64,000 nt of DNA. Origin: Thermoclostridium caenicola. GTDB taxonomy: Bacteria > Bacillota > Clostridia > DSM-8532. The stretch is taken from the NCBI RefSeq assembly GCF_900142095.1, contig NZ_FQZP01000007.1, positions 1 to 64,000 on the forward strand, given 5' to 3'. Below, in pieces: positions 27,148-37,445 of this stretch. How positions within the stretch are numbered: the stretch's first letter is position 1; every line of letters starts with the position of its first letter. A model generated the notes under the pieces. The model searched no databases. It worked only from the letters and a program-made list of their open reading frames with translations, and was not told the DNA's origin. Position numbers and translations under genes: made by a program.

Positions 27148-28326
27148 TCATTTACTGGCTTTGCGGCGTTCCATCAGGGCATGGATCTTCTCGGTGGGAT
27201 CCAGCAGGGAACTGATGGAACAGTCATGGTTGAGGGTGTTGATCAAAAGCGCCAGGAACTTGGACATGTCCACTTCCACGTACCAGGGCGCTTTTCTGAG
27301 CTCTTCCCTTCTGTAGGTCAGGTTGGTGGAGAACACCTTGTTGATCATGCCCCGCTCATACAGTTCCTGGAACTTGTCCACCCCTTCGGTAAACAGGGCA
27401 AAGGTAACGCCAACGTAGATCTTTGCAGCTTTCCGTTTCTTGAGTTCCGTAACGATATCGATGATGGAATCCCCTGAGGACAGGATATCATCAATGATCA
27501 GGACGCTCTTTCCTTCCACAGAATCCCCCAGGAATTCATGGGCGATGATGGGATTCTTACCGTTAACCAGCCTGGTCAAATCCCGGCGTTTATAGAACAT
27601 ACCCAAATCCAGACCCAGCACATTGGCGTAATAGATGTTCCTGGAAAGCCCGCCTTCATCCGGGCTGACCACCATCATGCTGGACCGGTCGATCTGAAGT
27701 TCAGGCTCGCTGTTGACAAGCGCCTTGATGATCTGATAAGTTGGAAGGATATTCTCAAACCCCTTGATAGGTATGGCGTTCTGTACCCGCGGATCATGGG
27801 CGTCAAAGGTGAGGATGTTTTCCACTCCCAGGCGCTCAAGCTCCTGCAGGGCTATGGCACAGTCCAGGGATTCCCTGGAAACGCGCTTGTGTTGCCTTCC
27901 TGCATACAGCAGGGGCATGATGAGGTTTATTCTTCTGGCCTTACCGCCTATGGCAGAAATGATCCTCTTAATATCCTGGAAATGGTCATCCGGGCTCATG
28001 CGGCATTCCTGTCCGAACATCTTGTAGGTGCAGCTGTAATTGCCCACATCTGAAATGATGTAAATATCATATCCGCGCACCGATTCGTTGATGACGCCCT
28101 TGCCGTCTCCCGTACTGAATCGGGGGCAGGAAGCCGAAAGCAGATAGGATTCCTTCAGGTAATGCTGGTGTAAATCGTTCTCCTGTGAGTACAGGTTTTT
28201 CCTCTGTGTCACCAGATGCTGGTCCACCAGCCTGGCAAGATCCTGGGTGCCCTGCATGGGTATGATCCCAAGGGGTCCCACCGGTATATCGTGCTCTCCG
28301 CCGATAGAATAGGTTTTATGATTCAT
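27148..28326 (-). CDS. prs: Ribose-phosphate pyrophosphokinase, long form
   Basis: About 392 residues, against roughly 315 for the usual enzyme. It makes PRPP from ribose-5-phosphate and ATP. The core is recognisable: ESVRGYDIYIIS, AGRQHKRVSRES, DAHDPRVQNAIP and the PRPP-binding loop VLIIDDILSSGDSI. Insertions and an N-terminal extension account for the extra length, and the ATP-loop region is more divergent. The ATG follows GGAGG by five bases; an in-frame GTG is four codons upstream. It could be a second, specialised PRPP synthetase. Its neighbour is a pentosan glycosidase. Confidence 0.85.
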   Translation of the reverse strand: MNHKTYSIGGEHDIPVGPLGIIPMQGTQDLARLVDQHLVTQRKNLYSQENDLHQHYLKESYLLSASCPRFSTGDGKGVINESVRGYDIYIISDVGNYSCTYKMFGQECRMSPDDHFQDIKRIISAIGGKARRINLIMPLLYAGRQHKRVSRESLDCAIALQELERLGVENILTFDAHDPRVQNAIPIKGFENILPTYQIIKALVNSEPELQIDRSSMMVVSPDEGGLSRNIYYANVLGLDLGMFYKRRDLTRLVNGKNPIIAHEFLGDSVEGKSVLIIDDILSSGDSIIDIVTELKKRKAAKIYVGVTFALFTEGVDKFQELYERGMINKVFSTNLTYRREELRKAPWYVEVDMSKFLALLINTLNHDCSISSLLDPTEKIHALMERRKASK

Positions 28327-28624
28327 AGCATCCTCCACCTGTCCCTCTCACGGGGATATTTTGCTCAAGCTTGGCCGCATGCCCGGAAGGATGAACCGGG
28401 ACGTACCCTTTTAAAGCCTCCGGACAATCCATCGCAATCACATTATAGACTACATATCGATTTCTGTAAAACATTATTCGGCAAATTCCGCATAAATACT
28501 TCGCCAATTCTCATCCAATCCTGGTTTTCCATTTTCAGTATGCGCGCTCAATCCGTTCTGCTATAATATTGCCGTAAGATTTATCTATCTATATATAAAT
28601 GATCCACCAAGGAGGCAAACCGTC

Positions 28625-29680
28625 ATGAGAATCACCAAGAAACCCTTCGGAAAAATCAACAACGAGGAGATCCATTTATATTCCCTCGTCAACAGCAACG
28701 GCATGAGGGCCGACATCATCAATTTCGGGGGCACCATTGTATCCCTGTATACGCCGGACAGGAACGGCCATCTGCAGGATATCACATTGGGTTACGACAA
28801 GCTGGAGGATTATGTGCGTCCGAACCCATTCTTCGGGGCCATCATCGGCCGTCATGCCAACCGGCTGGAGGATGCGTCCTTTACGCTCAACGGCGTATTT
28901 TACCAACTGAACAGAAATGAAGGCAACAACCAGCTTCACGGCGGGCTTGTAGGCTTTGACAAAAAGGTATGGACTGCCGAAATCATTGGAGATTCCCAGC
29001 AGGAAAGCCTCCGGTTGAAATATCTGAGCCCGGATATGGAAGAAAACTACCCGGGGAATCTGGATGTGACTGTAACCTATACGCTGACCGAGCAGAACGA
29101 ATTGGTGATCGACTATCATGCGGTGTCCGACAAGGACACGGTGGTCAATCTGACCAACCATGCCTATTTCAACCTGTCGGGGCATGATTCCGGTGCCATC
29201 TATGAGCACCAGCTGATGATAAATGCCCGCAGGTTCACTCCCATCTCCGAGGCCTGTCTCCCCACCGGTGAGATTCGCGACGTGGCCGGGACTCCCTTCG
29301 ATTTCACCAGCATGAAAGCCGTCGGGAAAGGTCTGCTGGAATGCATGGATGATGAACAGATGCGGTTTGGCAGCGGCTATGATCACAATTTCGTCCTGGA
29401 CGTGAGTGGTAAGGCTCCTGAGAAAGCCGCCGAAGTGTATGATCCCAAGAGCGGCCGTGTCATGGAGGTTTATACCACAAAACCCGGCGTTCAGTTCTAT
29501 ACAGGCAACCACCTCAATGAAACCGGAAAGGGTGGCGCAGTTTACAAAAAGCACGGCGGACTGTGCCTGGAGACCCAGTACTTCCCCAACTCCATGAAGC
29601 ACACCCACTTCCCTTCGCCCATTCTCAGGGCGGGTGAGATCTACCACCACATCACCATTTACAAGTTCGGGGCAAGGTAA
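28625..29680 (+). CDS. galM: Aldose 1-epimerase (galactose mutarotase)
   Basis: A 351-residue mutarotase, normal length. It interconverts alpha and beta anomers of galactose, glucose or xylose. The catalytic His is in NHAYFNLSGH, a second conserved region is GYDHNFVLD, and the base Glu is in LCLETQYFPNS. It is cytoplasmic, with no signal peptide. AAGGAGG precedes the ATG, and a TATAAT-like box lies at about 28562. It is monocistronic, ending in a terminator. Confidence 0.95.
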   Translation: MRITKKPFGKINNEEIHLYSLVNSNGMRADIINFGGTIVSLYTPDRNGHLQDITLGYDKLEDYVRPNPFFGAIIGRHANRLEDASFTLNGVFYQLNRNEGNNQLHGGLVGFDKKVWTAEIIGDSQQESLRLKYLSPDMEENYPGNLDVTVTYTLTEQNELVIDYHAVSDKDTVVNLTNHAYFNLSGHDSGAIYEHQLMINARRFTPISEACLPTGEIRDVAGTPFDFTSMKAVGKGLLECMDDEQMRFGSGYDHNFVLDVSGKAPEKAAEVYDPKSGRVMEVYTTKPGVQFYTGNHLNETGKGGAVYKKHGGLCLETQYFPNSMKHTHFPSPILRAGEIYHHITIYKFGAR

Positions 29681-29700
29681 AACCCTGCCCCTTTTCTTTT
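29669..29700 (+). terminator. galM terminator
   Basis: GGGGCA pairs with TGCCCC; the loop holds the galM stop codon, and CTTTTCTTTT follows. Confidence 0.75.
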
Positions 29701-29714
29701 CGCTTCCTTTAAAC

Positions 29715-29777
29715 CAAGGGGGCGGTTGTTCTGGTTTGGGTTCACCCAAATCAGGGGAACCGCCCCCTTGCCTTTTA
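29715..29777. terminator. Long bidirectional hairpin between galM and the permease pseudogene
   Basis: CAAGGGGGCGGTT pairs with AACCGCCCCCTTG (13 bp), with a second TTTGGG-TTCA-CCCAAA hairpin inside. CCTTTT follows on the plus strand. Confidence 0.7.
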
Positions 29778-29780
29778 GCC

Positions 29781-31870
29781 TTATTCCTTCACCTGCAACA
29801 TTTCCAGCACCTTGCGCCGCGTCGCCAAAGCGGCGGTGGTGGATGCGGCAAGAACGCAGCTCAATACATACAGTCCGCCGCACAGAATCAATGTGTCCGC
29901 CCCCCTTACGAACAGCCCGGCATCGTAAATGATAAGGCAAACTGCAGCTACGGCAAGGCCGATGATGCACAGACCTGTCTGTTCAATGGCCAGTATACAG
30001 CGGGAGCGCCGTTTCGTGGTGCCCAGTATTCTCAGGATGGCCGCCTCCTTTGCGGACTGCATGATGATCAGCACCGGTGCAATGAGACCTATGAAAATGA
30101 GTGCCGCCCAGCATTTCGCCCATCACGCACTGGGGCACGTTTTTCGAGAACAGCGAGTCGTCAAAACCCGGCGCAAACTCGATAGTGTATGTATGGGTTG
30201 ATATGCTTTGTATATAGCGGTCGATATCATTGGTCACGGCAAGGAAATAGCCGGCGCCTACGGGTCTGTCGTTCAATATGACCCAAAAGCCACCGTTGTA
30301 ATAGACATCGTTCATAAGCTCAGATCTGCATGCTTCCATGACGGCGCTTGAAGAATAGTTGGTGAGGGTTCCTTTGACTTCCGTTTTATCAAAAATTTCC
30401 TGGTAGGACAGCCGCGTGACCGCTAAAAGTCCCATGGCTCCTGTCAGCAGAAAAGCCAGCAGCACGGCCATCACCGTTCTCCATCCTGCCCTGCCCATGT
30501 GGCGCAGGACATAGCGGAAAACATGCTTCACCGGGCTATAGTCTCCTCCCTTTGGAAGTTCCCGGCTGATGGGGAAAGAAAGGGTGAATTGGGGTATCGG
30601 CGAAGATTCGGCCACCATGGCCTGAAGAGCCTTCTTTCTGGCCCTCTCCCGTCTGTTCCGGGCCGCATCACCCTGCAGCAGGGCCAACGGAGGCGTTTTA
30701 GCCAGTTTCCTCATAAACAACGCTGAGAGGCCGAACAGGACCAATATCTCACCGAACAGGCAAAGAACCATAGCACCCGCCGGCAGGGATGCGTCGGGTG
30801 TGTAGTGCTCCATAACCGCTGCCAAATCCGCCAGAGCGGACGAAAGGGTTCTACTCGCATAGACCATTCCCGTTATACCGCCTGCGGGTATGGCAACAGC
30901 CGACAAGACCGCAAGGGGCAGCGCCAATGCGTTGCGCGCCTTCCTTCGCGGCGTACCCAGGGCCCGCATGATGGCATAGGCTTTCTTTTGGCGTCCTATG
31001 TACAGGTAGGCTGTTAGAAGCAGGGCAACTGCGGCTCCGGCAAGGTATAGGGCGGTGGTTATCAGAGATGTGGTCTGACTGGTGTTGATACTGTCCTTTA
31101 CCTCATCCAGCCCCTGTCCGAAAAGCGCAGCTTGAGCCCCATCTCCTTTGCCAGGGGTTCGGCTGCATTCAGGAAAGCTTCAATCTGATAGGCATCCTCT
31201 ATCACCATGCTGAACTCTCCAGGCCTAATCGGGTAATCGGCCGGAGGTTCCACAGGCAACAGCGACAGCGGCACAAACAGGGTATTGGGCGTATAGCACC
31301 ACCAATCGGAGGCATCCCGTTCATACTGCGCGTCGATATCCAGGTATGACCCTACGATCTCAAGCTCCACGGTCTTCACAGGCTTCCCATACCGTTCCGG
31401 GATGACGGCTGTGGCACCCAGCACGCCATGCTGCATGAGCAGCTTGTCACAGAGCTCCACCGTGATCCTGTCGCCGATTTTAAGACCATTGATCTCCATG
31501 AGGGCTGCATTGACCACGCAGGCATGGGTATCCTCCTTCGTCAGGGCACGTCCTTCCTGTATCACCATTTTCCCCTCGTTGAAACGTGGAATGGCAGTTC
31601 GGCCGGGTATTCTTTCAGCTCCTTAGCATCTGAATGGCGTACCGTATTGGGCAAAATGCTTCCAAGCAGTAAAGCCGTGTTTTTCACCCCATTATCAAGT
31701 GCCGCAACTCCCCGGTAATAGCCTATGGCGCGCGTCATTTCACGCCGGGTGACGGTATAATCGGCTACACGGTAGAACACTGCAAAGGAAGCCGCAGCGA
31801 TGAGAAGAAATGTTATCAGCGTCTTGAAAGGTGCCCTAAAAAGGGTTTTCAACGATAAGGCCGGCCGCAT
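29781..31870 (-). pseudogene. Decayed FtsX/MacB-type ABC transporter permease
   Basis: Four consecutive fragments in different frames make up one permease. The N-terminus (31870-31562) has MRPALSLKTLFRAPFKT and the first helix. The extracellular piece (31568-31098) starts at VIQEGRALTKEDT. The membrane core (about 31098-30105) has several helices. The last helix and C-terminus (about 30103-29781) include AALIFIGLIAPVLII. Frame changes fall near 31565, 31100 (in a TTTT run) and 30103. The join near 31565 also lacks most of the large periplasmic loop expected in this family. No ATPase partner lies beside it. I conclude it is a non-functional relic. Confidence 0.85.
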
Positions 31871-32372
31871 GGTCATCATCTCCATAACCATTATGCGATC
31901 TATTGTGCTATTTACAAATTTAGGATAGCGTATTCTCGGAATTGCTGTCAAATAAAACTATGTAAGTTATAAGGTTACAACTTATGTTAAATTAAGCTTC
32001 ACTGCATCAAGAGATTGCCGCGCTCCGCCGCGTTTTGCTCCCTTTATAAACCCACAATGAGAGATCACGTTGGATGTAAGAGGTAAGAGGTAAGATGTTG
32101 GAGGTTTCAAGATGTGATTTGGAACATTACCAGAGAATTCTGACCTCCCATTCTCTAGCCACTGACATCTGATATGTAAAAGTTAAGATCGCATTGTGAT
32201 AAGGTACCAAGACATTTTGTGAGAATGTGATAAGGGTGGCTGTTGTTTGGACGCAACGATTTCAGCCACCCTCTTACGAACAGTTTGAAATATTGAAGCC
32301 ATACAGCGCAACATCAGGGCTTACAGGTTTTTGAACAGCATAACCAAAAGAACTGTCCTCGTAATTACGTGG
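31871..32372. other. Gene-poor region with possible dispersed intergenic repeat
   Basis: About 500 bases, more A/T-rich than the neighbours, with no credible gene. It contains a short tandem GTAAGAG repeat (32077-32094) and an imperfect inverted repeat from AGATGTTGGAGGT (about 32094) to ACCTCC and ACATCT (about 32145-32171). A hairpin with AGGGTGGCTG / CAGCCACCCT lies near 32226-32273, possibly ending the leftward gnd transcript. Confidence 0.45.
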
Positions 32373-33824
32373 TTATGCATTGTATGTGGAAGCCGATGTG
32401 CTGCCGCCGCGTCCGGTCCAGTTGTGATGGAAGAACTCTCCTCTCGGCCTGTCCACACGCTCAAAGGTATGGGCGCCGAAATAATCCCTTTGCGCCTGCA
32501 GAAGGTTGGCCGGAAGCCTGGCGGTCCTGTAGCCGTCATAATAGGCCAGCGCACTGGACATGGCCGGCACCGGTATCCCGTTCAAAACCGCCCGGGCCAC
32601 TACGTTCCGCCAGCTTTCCTGGGCTTTTTCCAGTACATCTTTAAAGAAACCATCCAGCATCAGGTTTTCAAGATCCGGATTTTTATCGAAGGCTTCCTTG
32701 ATCTTCCCCAGAAAGATGGAGCGGATGATGCAGCCACCCCGCCACATGAGCGCAATGCCGCCATAGTTCAGATGCCAGCCGTAGTTTTCGGCCGCAGCGC
32801 GCATCAGGGCATAGCCCTGGGCATAGGATACGATCTTGGAAGCGTAAAGGGCTTGCCTGATGGCCTCGCAGAAGGCCTTTTTATCCCCGGGTGCTTTAAT
32901 GGCCGGACCGGTAAACACCCTGGAGGCCTTCACCCGCTCCTCCTTCATGGCCGACAGGCTCCTGGCGAATACCGCCTCCCCTATCAGGGTGAGGGGTACT
33001 CCCTGGTCCAGGGCCGCCGTAACGGTCCATTTGCCCGTACCTTTCTGGCCGGCAGCGTCCAGGATTTTGTCCACCAGCGGCTGTCCATCCTCATCCTTCA
33101 CGCCCATGATATCCCGGGTGATCTCAATCAGATAGCTGTTTAGCTCTCCCCGGTTCCATTCATCAAACACCGCATGGATGGCATCGGCATCATAACCCAG
33201 GAGGTCCTTCATGAGCTGGTAGGATTCGCAGATCAGCTGCATATCCCCATATTCGATGCCGTTATGGACCATCTTCACAAAATGGCCAGCGCCGCCTTCG
33301 CCTACCCAGTCGCAGCAGGGAGAGCCGTCTTCCACTTTTGCCGCAATGGCCTGGAAAATGGGCTTGACAAGGGGCCATGCCTCAGGGGAGCCGCCGGGCA
33401 TGATGCTGGGTCCCAACAATGCCCCTTCTTCACCGCCCGATACACCGGTACCTATGAAGTAAAACCCCTTTTCTTCAAGGTATTTCGTCCTTCTCATGCT
33501 GTCCAGGTAATGGGAATTGCCGCCATCTATCAGCACATCTCCCTTTGAAAGATAAGGGATCAGCTGTTCTATCAGTTCATCCACCGGGTTCCCGGCCTTG
33601 ACCATCATCATGATCTTCCTGGGGGTTTTCAGGCTTTCAGTAAATTCCTGTATGCTGTATGTCCCGAGTATCTTTTTACCTTTTCCTCTACCTTCCACAA
33701 AGTGCTTCACCTTGTCGGTGCTCCGGTTGTAGACCGACACGGAGAACCCCTTGCTCTCCATGTTCATCACCAGGTTCTCACCCATAACCGCCAGGCCGAT
33801 GAGACCAATATCACTCTTCTGCAT
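32373..33824 (-). CDS. gnd: 6-phosphogluconate dehydrogenase, decarboxylating
   Basis: A 483-residue enzyme, normal length. It converts 6-phosphogluconate to ribulose-5-phosphate. The N-terminal dinucleotide fold is GLIGLAVMGENLVMNMESKG, the substrate-binding signature VGEGGAGHFVKMVHNGIEYGD is present, and the GGS motif is seen as DGGNSHY. The start MQKSDIG has GAGGAGG upstream; the longer frame is not needed. It overlaps the end of the kinase gene by 14 bases, forming a gluconate-to-pentose operon. Confidence 0.95.
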   Translation of the reverse strand: MQKSDIGLIGLAVMGENLVMNMESKGFSVSVYNRSTDKVKHFVEGRGKGKKILGTYSIQEFTESLKTPRKIMMMVKAGNPVDELIEQLIPYLSKGDVLIDGGNSHYLDSMRRTKYLEEKGFYFIGTGVSGGEEGALLGPSIMPGGSPEAWPLVKPIFQAIAAKVEDGSPCCDWVGEGGAGHFVKMVHNGIEYGDMQLICESYQLMKDLLGYDADAIHAVFDEWNRGELNSYLIEITRDIMGVKDEDGQPLVDKILDAAGQKGTGKWTVTAALDQGVPLTLIGEAVFARSLSAMKEERVKASRVFTGPAIKAPGDKKAFCEAIRQALYASKIVSYAQGYALMRAAAENYGWHLNYGGIALMWRGGCIIRSIFLGKIKEAFDKNPDLENLMLDGFFKDVLEKAQESWRNVVARAVLNGIPVPAMSSALAYYDGYRTARLPANLLQAQRDYFGAHTFERVDRPRGEFFHHNWTGRGGSTSASTYNA

Positions 33825-35352
33825 GCTCTCCCTCCTCTTTTTCCAGAGCCATATTCTTAGTCCTTTCATAAAGGGCCGTCGCCTTCTTATAGATTTCCCC
33901 GTAAAGGCTGTGATTCTCCGGATTGGGCTCAATGACCGCCTGGGCTTTCATGGCAGGCAGCATTTTATCGAGCCTGTCAACCGCTCCGGCTGCAGCCATG
34001 GCAAGAAAGGCCGCGCCCAGGGCGGAAGCCTCGGTCACTTTGGGTACCTCTATTCGTCTGCCAAAAAGATCCGCCTGCATGGAAAGCCATATACGTGACT
34101 GGGCATACCCTCCGCCGGCTCGTATCTTATGCCTCGGGGCGAGGTACTTCTCCAATATCTCATAAACAGCAAATAGCCTGAACAGTATGCCCTCCATGGC
34201 TGCGCGGACCAGATGCTTCCGGGTATGGGCATAGGTCAGGCCCCACATCACACCGGTTGCCCGCGCATTCCAGTCAGGATTTCTTTCTCCCGCAAGATAG
34301 GGAAGGAAAATCAAACCCTGGCTTCCCGGCGGTACTTCCTCAGCATAACTGTCAAAGAGCCTGTATATTTTGCCGCCAAAAGCCTCGGCCTCTTTTTCAA
34401 ACTGAACCTGGAAATTGTCCCTGAACCATTTCAGCACTACGCCGCCATTGTTGATGGCCCCGCCTGCCACCCACCGGTCATCGGTGAAGGCATAGCACCA
34501 GAGGGGCTGTCCTTCTGGGGTCACAGGTCTGGTCACCGTCGTTCGCAGGGCGCCGCTGGTGCCGATGGTGGAAGACATGGCCGTGTCGTCAAAAACGCCG
34601 CATCCCAGGTTTGCCATCACCCCGTCACCGGAACCGATGGAAACGGTGATATCATCGGGAAGGCCCATGGCATGCGCATACTCCCGCTTCATGCCTTTCA
34701 GGGCATGTAGGCAGGATGCCACGGGGCACAAGGTGCCCCTCTTAATGCCAAGCACCTCTTTCAGGATATCCTCGTCCCAATCCCGGGTATGAATGTTGAA
34801 AAAGCCCTGGGCCGATGCCAGCGTATAGTCCGTGATGGGTTCGCCAAACCATTTGAACAGGATGTAATCCTTGATGGTCATCCACCGGCTGGTTGCTCTC
34901 ACCAGTTCCGGTTGGTGCTTTTTGAACCATAGGATCTTGCTGATGGGATAGAAGGGATGATGCACCCGGCAGCCTGTTTTTTCGTAGAGTTGCTGCACCG
35001 GATAGCTCTTTCCGATAAATTCGGCTTCTTCCATGGACCGGTGGTCAGCCCAGGTGATGAGACGTGTGATCGGGCGGCCATCCCTGCTCACGGCCATCAG
35101 GCTGTGCATAAGGCAGCTGATACCCAATCCTCTGATTTGGTCTTTCGGGATACCTGAAAGGCTGATACACCGTGAAACCGTGGTAATCACCGCATGAAAG
35201 ATCACTTCGGGATCCAGTTCCATCCATCCCTGCTGCGGACAAAGCAAGGGGTATTCCTGCCGGCTCACGGCCACTTCATAGCCTGAGGCGTCAAACAGAA
35301 CCGCACGCGTTCCGGACGTACCAATATCCACGCCCATAAAATATTCCTGCAT
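33811..35352 (-). CDS. gntK: Gluconate kinase, FGGY family
   Basis: A 513-residue sugar kinase of the FGGY fold. The phosphate-binding MGVDIGTSGTRAVLFD is at the N-terminus, the second ATPase segment SSTIGTSGALRTT is near residue 250, and RAGGGYAQSRIW is near 405. Coupling to 6-phosphogluconate dehydrogenase by overlap supports gluconate as substrate; xylulose kinase is the main alternative in this family. The start MQEYFMG follows AAGGGGAAGGG. Confidence 0.9.
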   Translation of the reverse strand: MQEYFMGVDIGTSGTRAVLFDASGYEVAVSRQEYPLLCPQQGWMELDPEVIFHAVITTVSRCISLSGIPKDQIRGLGISCLMHSLMAVSRDGRPITRLITWADHRSMEEAEFIGKSYPVQQLYEKTGCRVHHPFYPISKILWFKKHQPELVRATSRWMTIKDYILFKWFGEPITDYTLASAQGFFNIHTRDWDEDILKEVLGIKRGTLCPVASCLHALKGMKREYAHAMGLPDDITVSIGSGDGVMANLGCGVFDDTAMSSTIGTSGALRTTVTRPVTPEGQPLWCYAFTDDRWVAGGAINNGGVVLKWFRDNFQVQFEKEAEAFGGKIYRLFDSYAEEVPPGSQGLIFLPYLAGERNPDWNARATGVMWGLTYAHTRKHLVRAAMEGILFRLFAVYEILEKYLAPRHKIRAGGGYAQSRIWLSMQADLFGRRIEVPKVTEASALGAAFLAMAAAGAVDRLDKMLPAMKAQAVIEPNPENHSLYGEIYKKATALYERTKNMALEKEEGEHAEE

Positions 35353-35458
35353 GGCCGATCCCTTCCCCTTGATGGTCCATTTGCTTACCATTTTATTGTA
35401 TCAGATACCGCAGTTCAACACATATTGGAAACGCTGCTCCCGTGCATTCCGCAGGTTG

Positions 35459-37189
35459 CTAAACCTTGGCTCCTTCCCGGTAGAGCTCGGCATACAGGCC
35501 GCCGGCCTTCAAAAGTTCCTCATGGGTGCCCATCTCCTCAATGCCTTTGGAGGTGAGCACAACGATTTTATCGGCCTTTCGGATGGTGGAAAGCCTGTGG
35601 GCGATGATCAACGTGGTCCTGCCCCTGGCCAGGATGTTCAGGGATTCCTGGACCAGCCTTTCGCTTTCGTTATCCAGTGCCGAGGTGGCCTCATCCAGTA
35701 TCAGGATGGGCGGGTTTTTCAAAAAGGCCCGGGCGATGGAAATGCGCTGTTTTTGGCCTCCGGAGAGCTTGACGCCCCGTTCGCCCACAAAAGTGTCGTA
35801 CCCGTCTTTCAGTTCCATGATGAAGTCATGGGCATTGGCCAGCTTGGCTGCGGCGATCATCTCTTCCTCGCTTGCGCCGGGTTTCCCGTAAAGGATGTTC
35901 TCGCGGATGGTTCCGCCAAACAGATACACATCCTGCTGTACCACGCCGATGTTCTTCCTGAGGGATTCCAGTTTTATTTTTCGGATATCGATTCCGTCCA
36001 CCAGGATCCTTCCCTCGTTAACCTCATAGAACCGTGGAATCAGGCTGCAGAACGTGGTTTTTCCACCGCCCGAGGGTCCTACCAGCGCAACGGTCTGTCC
36101 GGGTTCTATCCGAAGGTTGACGTTCTTGAGCACCTCGTTTTTGTCGTTATAGCTGAAGGAGACGTTCTCAAAAATAATCTCGCCCTTAACCGACTGAAGA
36201 TCCACCGCATCCGGACTGTCGACGATCTCCGGCTTCCTGTTGAGCATGCTCCAGAAGCGGTCAAAGCCGGACATGCCTCGCTGGAAGGCCTCCGTGAAGT
36301 TGATAAGCCGCTCAATGGGGTTCAGGAACACATTGATATAGAGGATAAAGGTCACCATCTCGGTAGCGCTGATGACCTGCCGGGTTACAAAAATGCCCCC
36401 CACCACCAGGACGCTGATATAGAGAATCCCCTGGAGGAAGGAGTTGCCGCTGAAAAAGCGTCCCATGACGGTATAGCTGTCTTCCTTGGTCTTCACAAAC
36501 TGGGCGTTGTCCTCGTCGAACTTGCTGAGCTCCATGGCCTCGTTGGAAAAGGATTTTACTACGCGGATCCCCGCCAGGCTGTCCTGGATCCTGGCGTTGA
36601 TCTGGGCCACCTTCTCCCTGTTCTTTGCGAAGACCGCCCGCATCTTCAGGTTATAGTAGGCCGTGAAAATGATGATGGAGATGGTCAACCCCAGCAGAAT
36701 CAGCGTGACCCTCGCATCAATGGTCAGCATAATCACGACCGAACCAATGATTTTAAGCAGCGAAATGAACACATCCTCAGGCCCGTGGTGAGCCAGCTCG
36801 GAGATATCAAACAGGTCGTTGGTGATCCGGGACATGAGCCTTCCGGTATTGCTTTCATCATAGAAGGAGAAGGACATCTTCTGCAAATGGCTGAACAGAT
36901 CCCGCCGCATGTCGGCCTCCATCCTGGCTCCCATGATATGGCCCCAGGAGGTGATGTAGTACTGGCAGAAGTACCGGATGATATAAAGGACAAACAACCC
37001 GGCTGCTGAGAGAAGGATGATCTCCAGCATATTGTCAGGCCTTTTTCCGTACACTTCGTCCAGCAGGTACTGGATCAGCACAGGGAAAAAGACATCGATC
37101 CCACACAGGACGGTGGCACAGAACATATCCAGAAAAAACATGCCTTTATAAGGCTTATAATAACGAATAAACGCTTTCAGCTTATCCAT
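35459..37189 (-). CDS. ABC exporter, fused membrane and ATPase domains
   Basis: A 576-residue half-transporter of the MsbA/LmrA/YheH type. Six membrane helices fill about residues 10-310. The nucleotide-binding domain then shows Walker A GPSGGGKTT, signature LSGGQKQR and Walker B ILILDEATSAL. It should work as a homodimer exporting lipids, peptides or drugs. The ATG nine bases after GAGG is favoured over two earlier in-frame starts. No partner half-transporter is adjacent. Confidence 0.9.
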   Translation of the reverse strand: MDKLKAFIRYYKPYKGMFFLDMFCATVLCGIDVFFPVLIQYLLDEVYGKRPDNMLEIILLSAAGLFVLYIIRYFCQYYITSWGHIMGARMEADMRRDLFSHLQKMSFSFYDESNTGRLMSRITNDLFDISELAHHGPEDVFISLLKIIGSVVIMLTIDARVTLILLGLTISIIIFTAYYNLKMRAVFAKNREKVAQINARIQDSLAGIRVVKSFSNEAMELSKFDEDNAQFVKTKEDSYTVMGRFFSGNSFLQGILYISVLVVGGIFVTRQVISATEMVTFILYINVFLNPIERLINFTEAFQRGMSGFDRFWSMLNRKPEIVDSPDAVDLQSVKGEIIFENVSFSYNDKNEVLKNVNLRIEPGQTVALVGPSGGGKTTFCSLIPRFYEVNEGRILVDGIDIRKIKLESLRKNIGVVQQDVYLFGGTIRENILYGKPGASEEEMIAAAKLANAHDFIMELKDGYDTFVGERGVKLSGGQKQRISIARAFLKNPPILILDEATSALDNESERLVQESLNILARGRTTLIIAHRLSTIRKADKIVVLTSKGIEEMGTHEELLKAGGLYAELYREGAKV

Positions 37190-37445
37190 GGTCATCAACC
37201 TCGAAGTTTAGTCTTATCATTTTAAAGCATCGGCATGGAGAATTCAACCTTTACGCACATGTTTGAAACGGAACAATGCCCGGTTCAGCACTCCGTGTTC
37301 CAAATGCGCGTGGAATTCCTTATTCTTTCAGTAAACGGCAAAGAACCTGCGTCACACGCATTATGCCGTATTCCGGCGCCGGCAGTACCGGTTGGGCATG
37401 TGGGCAGGTTCCTGGTTCATATTCCGGTGTTATGATTGGGAAAGG

